64,000 nucleotides of DNA from Anaerolineae bacterium (lineage in GTDB: Bacteria; Chloroflexota; Anaerolineae; UBA4142; SHND01): positions 1 to 64,000 of the forward strand of contig JADZCJ010000022.1 of NCBI GenBank assembly GCA_020851635.1, written 5' to 3'. The position numbers and the translations under genes are program-made. Shown here one piece after another: positions 25,633-34,315 of this stretch. Below the pieces are notes generated by a model. That model ran no database searches, had not been told where the DNA came from, and saw only the letters and a program-made list of their open reading frames with translations. Position 1 is the stretch's first letter, and every line of letters starts with the position of its first letter.

Positions 25633-26560
25633 GAGGGAGTTGAAAGCGCGGGTCCAGCTTGATTATGTTGTCTAATCCCTGCTGAAGCGAAATGCGGGGC
25701 GACCAGTCAAGGAGTTGTGCCGCAAGAGATATATCGGCGACGAGACGCGAGACCCCTGACGCTTCTTCCTGGTTATAGAGCCGATGAACGCGCGTTTCCA
25801 CCAACGTTTCAATTGCATCCACCAGCTGGGTCATGGTCGTCCCCACGCCCGAGCCGATATTGATGCAGGTCCGATCAATGTTTTGTGACGTTGCCGCGCG
25901 CTCAAGGGCGCGCACCGCGTCGTCAATATAGACGAAATCGCGCGATTGGTTGCCGCTGCCGTGAATGACCAGCGAACCGCCATTGAGCGCCTGCATCAAA
26001 AAGCGCGGGATGACCGGCGCATGCGAGGGCGGCAGTTGTTGATGCGGACCATAGGCGTTGAAAATGCGGAGAACCACCGATTCAATTTTCCAGAGCGCGC
26101 CAATTGACTGCACATAATATTCGGATGCCAGTTTGCTGACTGCGTAAGGTGAAGTTGGGCGCATGACTGCGCTTTCAGGGACGGGTTGGCTCAATTGTTC
26201 GCCATATGCCGCGCCGGAGGATGCGAGAATCACGCGCCTGATGCCCGCATCACGCATGGCGGTCATGAGCGAGACCGTGCCGCCCACATTGACGTCATTG
26301 TATTCAACGGGATAGAGGATTGATTCGGGGACAGAAACACGCGCCGCGAGATGATAGACACAGTCCACACCGCGGAGCAAGCCCCAAAGTTTTGGGATGT
26401 CGCGCACATCGCCCCGCGTAAAAACCACGCGCGGGTCCAATCCCTTGTTATCGCCCGCACTTAAATCATCCAAAACACGGACGCCGTGTCCCGCGTAGAC
26501 CAGATAGTTTGCAAGCGCTTTGCCCATGAACCCCGCGCCGCCAGTGATGAGAAAATTCAT
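25616..26560 (-). CDS. NAD-dependent sugar-nucleotide epimerase/dehydratase
   Basis: This is an extended short-chain dehydrogenase of the UDP-glucose 4-epimerase-like group, 314 residues. The NAD motif is ITGGAGFMGKALANYL at the N-terminus; the catalytic Ser region is LASSGAAYGE and the Tyr-Lys pair YAVSK (~140). DFVYIDDAVRALERA (~209-223) is the usual sugar-binding-side block. Exact sugar specificity cannot be assigned. It lies upstream of and overlaps the methyltransferase gene. The divergent side is separated from the secreted-protein gene by a terminator. Confidence 0.85.
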   Translation of the reverse strand: MNFLITGGAGFMGKALANYLVYAGHGVRVLDDLSAGDNKGLDPRVVFTRGDVRDIPKLWGLLRGVDCVYHLAARVSVPESILYPVEYNDVNVGGTVSLMTAMRDAGIRRVILASSGAAYGEQLSQPVPESAVMRPTSPYAVSKLASEYYVQSIGALWKIESVVLRIFNAYGPHQQLPPSHAPVIPRFLMQALNGGSLVIHGSGNQSRDFVYIDDAVRALERAATSQNIDRTCINIGSGVGTTMTQLVDAIETLVETRVHRLYNQEEASGVSRLVADISLAAQLLDWSPRISLQQGLDNIIKLDPRFQLPHAASH

Positions 26561-26585
26561 TTACGCACCCGCAACGAGATGTAGA

Positions 26586-26621
26586 AAACCCCGTTCCGAT
26601 ATCTTGATCAGAGCGGGGTTT
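26586..26621 (-). terminator. Intrinsic terminator of the secreted-protein gene pair
   Basis: AAACCCCG (26586-26593) and CGGGGTTT (26614-26621) pair around a 20-base loop. On the minus strand it ends in TTTTC. It is 13 bp beyond the stop of the gene at 26634. Confidence 0.7.
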
Positions 26622-26633
26622 GCATACTCTATT

Positions 26634-27776
26634 TTAGCGTCCTCGACGGTCGGGGTTATAAGCCGGGTCAAGCGCGTCGTCCACCTGACGGACAAAGAGT
26701 CGCCAGATAACAAACCCGCCAATCAGTAAAATACCAAGCAAACTGATCCCAATCACCCCGATTGACCCGGCGATTACGGCAAATGAAAAAACGCTGCCGC
26801 CATCGCCGCCCGGATTGCCCGCAGCCAGCTCGGATGAATTGCTGCTCCGGCTCGCGCTGTTTCCACTTCCGAGTTGGGGGATTGCGGCGCGTTTTTCCGG
26901 CGTTGGCGACGCAGCCAATCGGGCAACTTGCTCGGGGGTGGCGGTAAAGACCTGCGCCGGTTTGAGCGTTGGGGGAACCTCTGTGGGTGTCGCCGTCGGA
27001 GGGACCGCTGTCGGAGGGCGCCGCGTCGGCTGAATCGCCGCCGCAACCGCGACAGGCGCTTCAGTTGGTAAAGGACTGGGCGTGGGGGTCGGCTCCAGGA
27101 CCTCGACAGGGATGTCGCCGCGCGGCAGCAGACACATTACATCAAAAAAAACCTTGTCGCTCGGCGCCGAACCATTGTTCTTGACGCGCAAAAAGAGTGT
27201 CACCTGACTCGCCCGCGCCATAAACGTCATTTTCATGTTGGGGTGATAAAAACCCCCGCCCCCCCAGTGTTCGGGTCCCCACACCACATTTGGCGAAAAC
27301 GGGTCGGTCCCACCGGTGGGGTCCGCGCCCGTCTGGCGCATGATTACATCATCAAATTTCTTGTTGTTGCCGCCGCCGATATCGCGCAGCATGGCTGCCC
27401 AACCCACGGAAAATTCGTAGGATGCGCCGGGCTGTGTGCCCGAGACCACCTGATAAATGCCGGCATCAAACTCGATTCCGTCGCCGTGAATGTATTGGGA
27501 GGACGACCCGCCAACATCTCCGTTGGCGCTTTCATTGTCTGCAAGGTCATATTGGGGCCATTCGCCGCCCATTAAAAAAGCATTCCAAGCATTGATTACG
27601 ACGCCGTGCGCGGTGTCGTAACCCCCATCTGTGACAGAGCCGTTGCGAGTGAGATTATCACCGCGAGTGGTACACGGCTCGTCGGCCCGGGCAATCCGGG
27701 GAACAGATACAATAAATTGCAGCCCCAGTGCGAGAACCAGCGCGGCGAAAAGGACGCGAGATAAAACGAATCGCAT
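26634..27776 (-). CDS. Secreted, C-terminally membrane-anchored protein (paralogue A)
   Basis: No named family is recognised. The protein has about 380 residues: a signal peptide (MRFVLSRVLFAALVLALG ... ARAD), an extracellular domain (~30-195) rich in Gly, Asp and aromatic residues that looks like a carbohydrate-binding jelly roll, a long Pro/Thr/Ala stalk (~200-285), a Ser/Gly segment, and a C-terminal transmembrane helix (~330-355) with a short cytoplasmic tail. A TACAAT box just upstream fits ATG 27776 better than the in-frame ATG at 27791. It is a diverged paralogue of the next gene, sharing a GTDP-x-SPN-x2-W motif and the same layout, and probably is co-transcribed with it. Confidence 0.8.
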   Translation of the reverse strand: MRFVLSRVLFAALVLALGLQFIVSVPRIARADEPCTTRGDNLTRNGSVTDGGYDTAHGVVINAWNAFLMGGEWPQYDLADNESANGDVGGSSSQYIHGDGIEFDAGIYQVVSGTQPGASYEFSVGWAAMLRDIGGGNNKKFDDVIMRQTGADPTGGTDPFSPNVVWGPEHWGGGGFYHPNMKMTFMARASQVTLFLRVKNNGSAPSDKVFFDVMCLLPRGDIPVEVLEPTPTPSPLPTEAPVAVAAAIQPTRRPPTAVPPTATPTEVPPTLKPAQVFTATPEQVARLAASPTPEKRAAIPQLGSGNSASRSSNSSELAAGNPGGDGGSVFSFAVIAGSIGVIGISLLGILLIGGFVIWRLFVRQVDDALDPAYNPDRRGR

Positions 27777-27803
27777 GATGTTTTCTTGCATGAATTGTAT
27801 GCC

Positions 27804-28838
27804 TTATTTGCGGCGAAGCAACATAAAGGCAGCGGCGCTGACCATCAAAATCGCGCCCGAAATGCCCACGAGTCCGAGCACGCCCACAACGCCGAGCGTA
27901 ATGGCGGACGTCTGGCTGTCGTTGAGACCGGATGCGTTCGATGCGGATCTCTGGGCAGCTGCAACGCGTGTGCGGGACGGACGCGAGGTCGGTTGCGCCT
28001 GAGCGAGCCGCTCCTGCGTAGCAGGGGGAGCTTGCACCTGTTCGGACACTGTCGCGGTCGGTTCAATGACAGATTCCTCAGTGGGAGGGACCTCTGTTGG
28101 AGGAACGTCTGTAGGCAGAACATCCGTCGGTGGGGGCACTATGGTAGGTTCTGGGGGCGGCGGCGGATCGGTGGGCGGTGGAGGGGGCGGAGTTACCGTC
28201 GGAGCGGACACCTGAATCGGAGCCATGTCGTTGTTATCAAACAACGCAGGCGAGTCCAGATACACCTCTACAACCTTGTCGCCATAGGGGTTGATCACGC
28301 GCAAAAACACCGTAATCGTATCGGCGCGCGCATATTCATCCACGCGAATTTCTTCGGCGGCAAATTTGCCGCTGTCAAAATAATCATTTGACCATTTTAT
28401 ATTTGGCGAGTTCGGGTCCGTCCCCCCAAACGGGTCAATACCGACCTTGCGATTGATTTGATAACCGTCTTGATATGCAACGGCGTTAATGCGTTCAACT
28501 GCCCAATGCAAAGATGCGGTGTATCCTTTGCCCGGCGTCACGGCAACCTGCTGATAAAGCCCCGAATCATAGGCAAGATTGGTGCTTCTAAACATGACCG
28601 AGGGGACACGCGGACGACCTTCGTGGTCCGCCAGTGAGATGCCTGGACGCTGGGGACTGATCGTAAAGCATTTCCAAACGCCGCTACATGCGCCTTCCGG
28701 CTCGTAGAACTTGTCGAATTGACAATCAATCAGGTATCCGCAGTCGCCTTCATCGGCATACAGCCGCTGTCCGGAACCGGCAAAAAACAAGAGCGCCAGC
28801 AGGACCGCCGCGCTCACCGCGAACATTTTTCTGACCAT
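27804..28838 (-). CDS. Secreted, C-terminally membrane-anchored protein (paralogue B)
   Basis: This is a 344-residue cell-surface protein with the same architecture as the gene at 26634. It has a signal peptide (MVRKMFAVSAAVLLALLFFAG ... YADE), an extracellular domain of ~165 residues with several Cys (CGYLIDCQF, CSGVWKCF), a Pro-rich stalk (~200-275, with PPPPPP and repeated PPTEVPPTE), and a C-terminal helix (~310-335) ending LLRRK. Shared blocks with paralogue A are GTDPNSPNIKW and the YDSG-LYQ / FDAG-IYQ segment. ATG 28838 starts the signal peptide; the in-frame GTG at 28859 is less likely. Surface binding or adhesion is a guess. Confidence 0.8.
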   Translation of the reverse strand: MVRKMFAVSAAVLLALLFFAGSGQRLYADEGDCGYLIDCQFDKFYEPEGACSGVWKCFTISPQRPGISLADHEGRPRVPSVMFRSTNLAYDSGLYQQVAVTPGKGYTASLHWAVERINAVAYQDGYQINRKVGIDPFGGTDPNSPNIKWSNDYFDSGKFAAEEIRVDEYARADTITVFLRVINPYGDKVVEVYLDSPALFDNNDMAPIQVSAPTVTPPPPPPTDPPPPPEPTIVPPPTDVLPTDVPPTEVPPTEESVIEPTATVSEQVQAPPATQERLAQAQPTSRPSRTRVAAAQRSASNASGLNDSQTSAITLGVVGVLGLVGISGAILMVSAAAFMLLRRK

Positions 28839-28905
28839 CGCCGGTAAATATAGCCGCACTATATGGGCTTGTCAAACTTTTTCGACATGCCGTCCTGCCA
28901 AAGGT

Positions 28906-28934
28906 TTTTGATCCTGCCGTTTTTCCGCTACAAT
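28906..28934 (+). promoter_or_regulatory. Promoter for the carbamoyltransferase-like gene
   Basis: TTTTGA (28906-28911) and TACAAT (28929-28934) are separated by 17 bp, giving a plausible sigma-70 promoter about 60 bp before ATG 28994. Confidence 0.5.
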
Positions 28935-28993
28935 CGCGCCGCTTGACCATTTGCAAGACCGAATCCTATCAACAACAAGGCCGCCTATCACCT

Positions 28994-29812
28994 ATGAAAC
29001 TGCTGTCCCCTACCGATTTGACTCGCACCCAAATTCAAGCGCTTTACGCCCGCGCCGACGAGATCGCAGCCGGCGGTGCGCCGAATACAACCAACGCGAG
29101 CGTCGCGCTCGCGTTATTCAACACCGCCTTTCCTCTCCCCCTAAAATCCGAGCCGGTCTTGAACACGGCAGGCGTCACAACCAAAATATTAACGTCACCG
29201 GAACAGATCAGAACCTCAAGAGCCAAGACCATCTTGTTCAGCCATCCCACGAACGGAGCTGCAATCGAGCACAGCCGCGCTACCGACGCTTCGTTCTTGA
29301 ATGCGGGTGATGGGACAGGGGAAAACCCCGTGCGCGCGTTGATGGATGGGCACGCCATCTATACGCTCAAGGGCGATTTGAGCGATATCCGCGCGGCGAT
29401 TCTGGGGAATCTGAAATTCAGCGCGGAAGCGCACTCGTTGGCGCGCCTGCTCGGCATTTTTGGCGCGCGCATTTCGTTCGTCACCCCCGCCGCGCTTTCA
29501 ATGCCCTATGACTTGACCGACGAGGTCCGCCTGGACGCATACGAAGTGGAAGAAACCAACGACCTGGTCACAACCCTGCGCAAAACCGACGCGCTCTATC
29601 TTGCGAACATTGATTCGGTCCGCGTCGAAAAAAAGATCTTTGACAAGATGAAAAGCTTTTATACGCTCGCCCCGGACACCTTTGCGCAGGCGAAAGAGGG
29701 GCTCGTGATTTTGGGCGAATGGGACGGCGCGGCAAGCTTGCTCGGCGCCACCCGACGTCAGGTCGAAACCTCCGCGCGCGCCGTTCTGCTAGCGCTGGTC
29801 GAATTGGCTTGA
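28994..29812 (+). CDS. Carbamoyltransferase-like protein lacking the catalytic motif
   Basis: The 272-residue product resembles aspartate/ornithine carbamoyltransferases in its second half: GDGTGENPVRALMDGHAIYTLKG aligns with the substrate-side GDGxxxHPTQALxD segment, and LKFSAEAHSLARLLGIFGARISFVTP with the start of the second domain. The carbamoyl-phosphate loop (S-T-R-T-R) should lie near residue 45-50 but reads FNTAFPLPLKSEP, without the Ser-Thr-Arg residues. The H-P-x-Q of the ornithine/aspartate site is also changed. The reading frame is intact, so it is not a simple pseudogene. It is probably a non-catalytic or repurposed paralogue. ATG 28994 begins the family-like MKLLSPTDLTRTQI. Confidence 0.7.
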   Translation: MKLLSPTDLTRTQIQALYARADEIAAGGAPNTTNASVALALFNTAFPLPLKSEPVLNTAGVTTKILTSPEQIRTSRAKTILFSHPTNGAAIEHSRATDASFLNAGDGTGENPVRALMDGHAIYTLKGDLSDIRAAILGNLKFSAEAHSLARLLGIFGARISFVTPAALSMPYDLTDEVRLDAYEVEETNDLVTTLRKTDALYLANIDSVRVEKKIFDKMKSFYTLAPDTFAQAKEGLVILGEWDGAASLLGATRRQVETSARAVLLALVELA

Positions 29813-29863
29813 CGAGGTCTCGACCCGGCGGGCTTGCGGCAGCCGGAACAATTTCCCCGGTGG

Positions 29864-30553
29864 CTATTCAAATTTCAGTTCCGCGCCTCCCGCAACCAGA
29901 TGCGCATACCGCGTGGTTTCGGGCACACGATACCCTTTGCAGCATCGCAGGACATATTCGATGGAACTCGCCAGCGTGATACGATGCCCGGGCGACACAT
30001 AGACGGGATTAGCCACACGTTTCGTATTGAGTTTGGTGCGAACGGCGGCGCCGATGGTTTCGCCGTTGTGAATCAAGGGCGTCCACGCGCCGATGACGTT
30101 TTCGGGTGTTTCAGCGTGTCCGACGAGAATGGACTTGGCGCAACCGATGGTCGGTTTGTCCAGCAGGACGCCGAGCTGACTCGTCATGCCAAAACGGCGC
30201 GGGTGAGCGCGCGCATGCGCGTCCGCGATGATGAGGTCCGGCTCCAATTCCAAATCTCGGAACGCATCAAGGATGGCCGGTAACTCGCGATACGCCAAGA
30301 GTCCCGGCACATATGGAAATGTGACCGGGCGGCGGACGACGGCGACAGCGGCGGGCGTCAGCGCAGGAAATGTCAGCACGACTACCGCTGCCCGCGCAAT
30401 CGTCTTGTCGCTTTCAAACCCCACATCCACCCCCGCCACAAAATTCACCTCCCCAAAATCATCCTCGAGGCGGACCCGCTGCGCGTCGCGCGCCTGTGCC
30501 GCGATTGCCTCTCGCGGCGTCAAATTCCAGTTCAGGTTTTGCGGTATTTTCAT
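29864..30553 (-). CDS. nfi: Endonuclease V
   Basis: This DNA repair nuclease cleaves near deaminated bases such as hypoxanthine. It has 229 residues, close to the family norm. Catalytic acidic residues are D43 (VAGVDVGF), E90 (FPYVPGLLAYRE) and D111 (IIADAHARAHPRR). The common DGHG is DAHA here, a modest departure. CAKSILVG and a GAAVRTK motif complete the fold. ATG 30553 is used (AGGGA 8 bases upstream); an in-frame TTG at 30574 is less likely. It is convergent with the carbamoyltransferase-like gene and divergent from the ArsR gene. Confidence 0.88.
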   Translation of the reverse strand: MKIPQNLNWNLTPREAIAAQARDAQRVRLEDDFGEVNFVAGVDVGFESDKTIARAAVVVLTFPALTPAAVAVVRRPVTFPYVPGLLAYRELPAILDAFRDLELEPDLIIADAHARAHPRRFGMTSQLGVLLDKPTIGCAKSILVGHAETPENVIGAWTPLIHNGETIGAAVRTKLNTKRVANPVYVSPGHRITLASSIEYVLRCCKGYRVPETTRYAHLVAGGAELKFE

Positions 30554-30624
30554 TTTTCGTGTCCCTTGTGCCAAATCAGGCGTTTTGAAATTCTCGCGAA
30601 TGAATATACTATGGAAAAAGAGCC

Positions 30625-30933
30625 ATGCTCACCAAACCACGCCGACGCCCGGCGCCTTCCATTCAGGAGTTTCCCGCATACTTTCGTACGCTGAGTGATT
30701 CGGCGCGCCTCGAAATCCTCGAATTGCTGGCAAGCTCCAATGATTTGACCGTGGGCGATTTGGCGCGACGTCTAAATATCAGCCAACCGCTCTGCTCCTG
30801 GCACATTCGCCGTCTCGTCAAACTGGGCATTGTGCGTATGAAGCGCGTGGGGCGGGAAGCGCGCTGCTCGCTGGACCGTGCCCGATTGCAGCAGTATCAA
30901 CGGGCGTTCAAAAAGTGGCTCGCGTTACATTGA
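30625..30933 (+). CDS. ArsR-family winged-helix regulator
   Basis: This is a 102-residue DNA-binding protein. The winged helix covers about 18-85: FRTLSDSARLEILELLASSNDLTVGDLARRLNISQPLCSWHIRRLVKLGIVRMKRVGREARCSLD. The C-QPLC-x-WH recognition helix has one Cys, but there is no CxC metal motif, so a non-metal signal is likely. It sits divergently from endonuclease V and 108 bp upstream of the inositol-phosphate synthase gene, making the inositol-lipid operon a candidate target. Confidence 0.83.
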   Translation: MLTKPRRRPAPSIQEFPAYFRTLSDSARLEILELLASSNDLTVGDLARRLNISQPLCSWHIRRLVKLGIVRMKRVGREARCSLDRARLQQYQRAFKKWLALH

Positions 30934-30969
30934 CCCGATTCGGACGTAGAAGCATTATGGTATTCAGAG

Positions 30970-31004
30970 AACAGAGTTGTGGCGGCAGTCCGCCCAACTC
31001 TGTT
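30970..31004 (+). promoter_or_regulatory. Long hairpin upstream of the inositol-phosphate synthase gene
   Basis: AACAGAGTTGTGGCGG (30970-30985) pairs with CCGCCCAACTCTGTT (30990-31004) around a CAGT loop: 15 bp with a single bulged T. It ends 38 bases before the start codon. The 3' side has only three T, so it is either a weak terminator for the ArsR gene or a 5'-leader structure of the inositol operon. Confidence 0.6.
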
Positions 31005-31041
31005 TCCAATACCTGTTGAAAATCGTATACAGGAGCATTTC

Positions 31042-32166
31042 GTGGCTATTCAGAAATCTTCCGCGCGCGCCCTCGGAAAAAAATCCGGGCGCGGCGCACG
31101 GAAAAAAGTTCGTGTGGGCATCATTGGAGTCGGCAACTGCGCCTCCAGTTTCGTCCAGGGCGTCGAGTATTACAAGAACGCCAAATCCGACGAGGACATT
31201 CCCGGCTTGATGCACCCCGTGCTCGGTGATTATCACATCAGCGATATCGAGTTCAGCGCGGCGATTGATATTGACGTAAACAAGGTGGGCCAAGACCTGA
31301 GCGAAGCGATATTTGTGTCGCCAAACAACACCTATACTTTTTGCAAGCCGCCCAAAAGCGGCGTCAAGGTCGAACGCGGCATGACGCATGACGGTATCGG
31401 CAAATATCTGTCACAACTCGTCAAAAAAGCGCCCGGCGCAACCGCCGACATTGTCGGCATCCTCAAAGACACCGGGACGGATGTGGTCGTCTCGTATTTG
31501 CCGGTCGGCTCGGAAGAGGCGACCAAGTGGTATGTCGAGCACATTCTGCGCGCGGGTTGTGCCTTTGTAAATTGTATACCCGTCTTTATCGCGCGCGAAA
31601 AGTATTGGCAAAAACGGTTTGAAGATGCCGGCGTCCCCGTGATCGGCGACGATATCAAATCGCAGGTCGGCGCAACAATTACGCACCGCGTGCTCACACG
31701 ACTCTTTCGTGACCGCGGCGTGCGCCTCGATCGCACATATCAATTGAATTTCGGCGGCAACACCGACTTTCTCAACATGCTCGAACGCGAGCGCCTCGAA
31801 TCGAAAAAGATTTCCAAGACGAACGCCGTGACCTCGATGCTCGAATACAATCTGCCGCCCGACAACGTGCATGTGGGTCCAAGCGATTATGTGCCGTGGC
31901 TGTTGGACCGCAAGTGGGCGTATATCCGCCTCGAAGGCACAACATTTGGGAATGTGCCCTTGAACGTCGAGCTCAAGCTCGAAGTGTGGGACTCGCCCAA
32001 CAGCGCGGGGGTGGTGATTGACGCCGTGCGCTGCGCCAAGATCGCGATGGACCGCGGCCAGTCCGGCGCGATTTTTGCTCCCAGCTCGTATTTTATGAAA
32101 TCGCCGCCAAAACAATATCCCGACGACCAGGCGCGCGAAATGGTCGAGAAGTTTATTGCCGGTTAG
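31042..32166 (+). CDS. ino1: Inositol-3-phosphate synthase
   Basis: This enzyme converts glucose 6-phosphate to 1L-myo-inositol 3-phosphate, the source of inositol for inositol lipids. It has 374 residues and uses NAD. The Rossmann motif is [18 protein letters not shown] (~24-41). The catalytic [15 protein letters not shown] (~197-211) and [11 protein letters not shown] (~235) are signatures of the bacterial/archaeal branch. GTG 31042 is chosen because AGGAG (31031-31035) lies 6 bases upstream; the start is preceded by a basic ~20-residue N-terminus. It is the first gene of the inositol-lipid operon. Confidence 0.93.
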   Translation: MAIQKSSARALGKKSGRGARKKVRVGIIGVGNCASSFVQGVEYYKNAKSDEDIPGLMHPVLGDYHISDIEFSAAIDIDVNKVGQDLSEAIFVSPNNTYTFCKPPKSGVKVERGMTHDGIGKYLSQLVKKAPGATADIVGILKDTGTDVVVSYLPVGSEEATKWYVEHILRAGCAFVNCIPVFIAREKYWQKRFEDAGVPVIGDDIKSQVGATITHRVLTRLFRDRGVRLDRTYQLNFGGNTDFLNMLERERLESKKISKTNAVTSMLEYNLPPDNVHVGPSDYVPWLLDRKWAYIRLEGTTFGNVPLNVELKLEVWDSPNSAGVVIDAVRCAKIAMDRGQSGAIFAPSSYFMKSPPKQYPDDQAREMVEKFIAG

Positions 32167-32225
32167 CTGAACTGACCTGACAGGGTGTCTCGTTCTCCGC
32201 TTCCTGTCAGGTCTCGTTTTGTTGC

Positions 32226-33125
32226 GTGGAAACGTTGACCGTTTGGGGCTACCGTTTTGCCATCTGGCTCGCCCCCCGTTTGCCTCAGCAATTTGGTTTT
32301 TGGCTCTTTGCGCGCCTGGGCGATCTGGCATATCTCTTGAATCGCGCCGGACGCGCCAATTACATCAAGAACCTCAAACACGTCATCGGTCGCGACAAGC
32401 CGCAGAACGAATATAATCGGATCGCGCGCCGCGCGTATCAAAACTCGCTCAAAAACTATTTCGATTTGTTTCGCGGGCACGCGCTCGACGAGCAAGGGGT
32501 GTATGCCCAGCTCGAATCGGCGCAGGGACTGGAATATCTCGACCAGGCGATTGCGCTGGGCAAAGGGATTGCGGGCGGCAGCGCGCATTTTGGCAATTTC
32601 AACATGTTTGTGCATCTGACGGCAGTCCATCTGCACAAACAGCATGAGGTTGTAGTGCCCGTCGAGCGTCTGAAACCTGAAGCGGTATTCGAGATTGTGA
32701 CCCGACAGCGCGCGGCGCAAGGGATCGAGCTGGTCCCTTCCGACACGGCAGGACGTGTGCTCTTGAAAAAATTGCGCGCGGGCGCGATCCTGGGACTGGC
32801 GATTGACCTGGACCCCACCCGCACGGGACCCGTCGTCAATTTTTTTGACGCACCCGCTCAGCTTCCCGACGGCGCGGCGGTCCTTGCGCTCAAGTTCAAT
32901 GCGCCGTTGATTCTTGCGTTCAACCGGCGCCTGGACAACAACAAGTGCGCCGTAGTGATCGAGCCGCCGCTCGAACTGGAGCGCACGGGCGACCTGCAAG
33001 CGGATTCGCGCGCCGCCGTTGAGAAAATTGCGCGGCGCATGGAATTTTGGATCCGCCAATATCCCGAGCAGTGGATCCTTTTCAGTCCCGTCTGGCAAGA
33101 GGACATTGACGAAACCCGGCAATGA
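32226..33125 (+). CDS. PatA-like lysophospholipid/inositol-mannoside acyltransferase
   Basis: This is a membrane-associated acyltransferase of the LpxL/HtrB family, 299 residues. In an operon with inositol synthesis, a PimA-like glycosyltransferase and a CDP-alcohol transferase it most resembles the PatA class that acylates phosphatidylinositol mannosides. The family H-x4-D motif reads H121-F-G-N-F-N126, so the acidic residue is Asn here. Other conserved blocks are GIELVPSD, GAILGLAIDLDP and FFDAPAQLPDGAAVLALKFNAPLI. The GTG start at 32226 lacks a ribosome site. The stop overlaps the next ATG (ATGA). Confidence 0.82.
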   Translation: METLTVWGYRFAIWLAPRLPQQFGFWLFARLGDLAYLLNRAGRANYIKNLKHVIGRDKPQNEYNRIARRAYQNSLKNYFDLFRGHALDEQGVYAQLESAQGLEYLDQAIALGKGIAGGSAHFGNFNMFVHLTAVHLHKQHEVVVPVERLKPEAVFEIVTRQRAAQGIELVPSDTAGRVLLKKLRAGAILGLAIDLDPTRTGPVVNFFDAPAQLPDGAAVLALKFNAPLILAFNRRLDNNKCAVVIEPPLELERTGDLQADSRAAVEKIARRMEFWIRQYPEQWILFSPVWQEDIDETRQ

Positions 33126-34315
33126 AAATCGCGCTCGTAACGCCCTACGATTTCCCCTTTCCCGGCGGCGTCACCGAACATACCTGGCAGTTGGACCGCG
33201 AGTTTCGGCGACGCGGGCACGACACACGGATCATCGCCGCCTCCTCGACGGACGACGAGACGCTGGACGACCACGTCATCAAGGTCAGCGGCGCTGTCTC
33301 TTGCTTTCCTTTTAGCGGTTCCACCGTGCGCGTCACGATTTCACCGCAGGTGTTTCAACGAGTCAAGAAAATTCTCAAGCAAGAACAGTTTGACATCGTC
33401 CACGCGCACGAACCCGCAGCCCCCCCCCTCTGTCCGATCGTGCTCTATCATTCACGCGCAATAAACATCGGGACTTTTCATGCGTATCGCGAGACCAACA
33501 CCGCCTACCAGATTACCCGCCCCATTCTGGACCCACTCTACAAGAAACTGGATGGGCGCATCTTTGTGTCGCAAGCGGTGCGCGATTTTACGTTGGCGAA
33601 TTTCAAAGGCGATTTTCGAGTGATTCCCAACGGGATTGATGTGGGTCATTTTTCGGGACCGGGCGTGACACCCATCGAGCGTTTTGCGGATGGGCGTCCC
33701 AACATTTTGTATGTAGGACGACTTGATAAACGTAAAGGGTTTGAACACCTGCTCGCCGCGTTCCCAGAGATTCAAGCCAGCTATCCCGATGCGCGACTGC
33801 TCGTTGTAGGCGCGTTTGATGCGCAGGACAAGGAACCGTATGTCCGCCGCGTGCGCCAAGAGCGCATTCGCGGAGTGCACTTTATCGGCTTTGTCTCGCG
33901 CGACGAACTGCCGCGCTATTATCGTACCGCGACAGTCTTTTGTGCGCCGTCCACGGGATTCGAGAGTTTTGGCATCGTGCTACTGGAAGCTATGGCATCC
34001 GGCGTGCCGATTGTAGCTTCGGATATTGCAGGATATCGCCAGGTCTTGAAAGATGGCTGTGAAGGGACCCTGGTTCCTCCCTCGGACCCGACGGCAATCG
34101 CGCAGGGTTGCATTCGTTTATTGCAGGACGGGCGTGCGCGCGCCCGTATGGGGGCAGCCGGGCACGCAACGGCGGCAAATTATGATTGGACCCAAATCGC
34201 CGATAGGGTCCTCGCCTATTACGACGAGCTCGTGTCGGCGCGCGCGCGTTCGGCAAAACGCAGGTCCTGGACGCGCTGGGATTGGCAGAGCATGTCTTTT
34301 AGTGTGGGTGAATGA
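33122..34315 (+). CDS. GT4-family glycosyltransferase, PimA-like
   Basis: This is a GT-B glycosyltransferase of 397 residues, closest in pattern to phosphatidyl-myo-inositol mannosyltransferase PimA. The N-terminal acceptor domain starts VTPYDFPFPGGVTEHTWQLDREFRRRGHDTRII. The donor-side domain carries ILYVGRLDKRKGFEHLL and the retaining E-x7-E motif in FESFGIVLLEAMASGVPIVASDIAG. Its ATG overlaps the acyltransferase stop and its stop overlaps the next ATG. The same acyltransferase-PimA-PI synthase grouping occurs in actinobacteria; use of GDP-mannose and PI is inferred from this. Confidence 0.85.
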   Translation: MKIALVTPYDFPFPGGVTEHTWQLDREFRRRGHDTRIIAASSTDDETLDDHVIKVSGAVSCFPFSGSTVRVTISPQVFQRVKKILKQEQFDIVHAHEPAAPPLCPIVLYHSRAINIGTFHAYRETNTAYQITRPILDPLYKKLDGRIFVSQAVRDFTLANFKGDFRVIPNGIDVGHFSGPGVTPIERFADGRPNILYVGRLDKRKGFEHLLAAFPEIQASYPDARLLVVGAFDAQDKEPYVRRVRQERIRGVHFIGFVSRDELPRYYRTATVFCAPSTGFESFGIVLLEAMASGVPIVASDIAGYRQVLKDGCEGTLVPPSDPTAIAQGCIRLLQDGRARARMGAAGHATAANYDWTQIADRVLAYYDELVSARARSAKRRSWTRWDWQSMSFSVGE

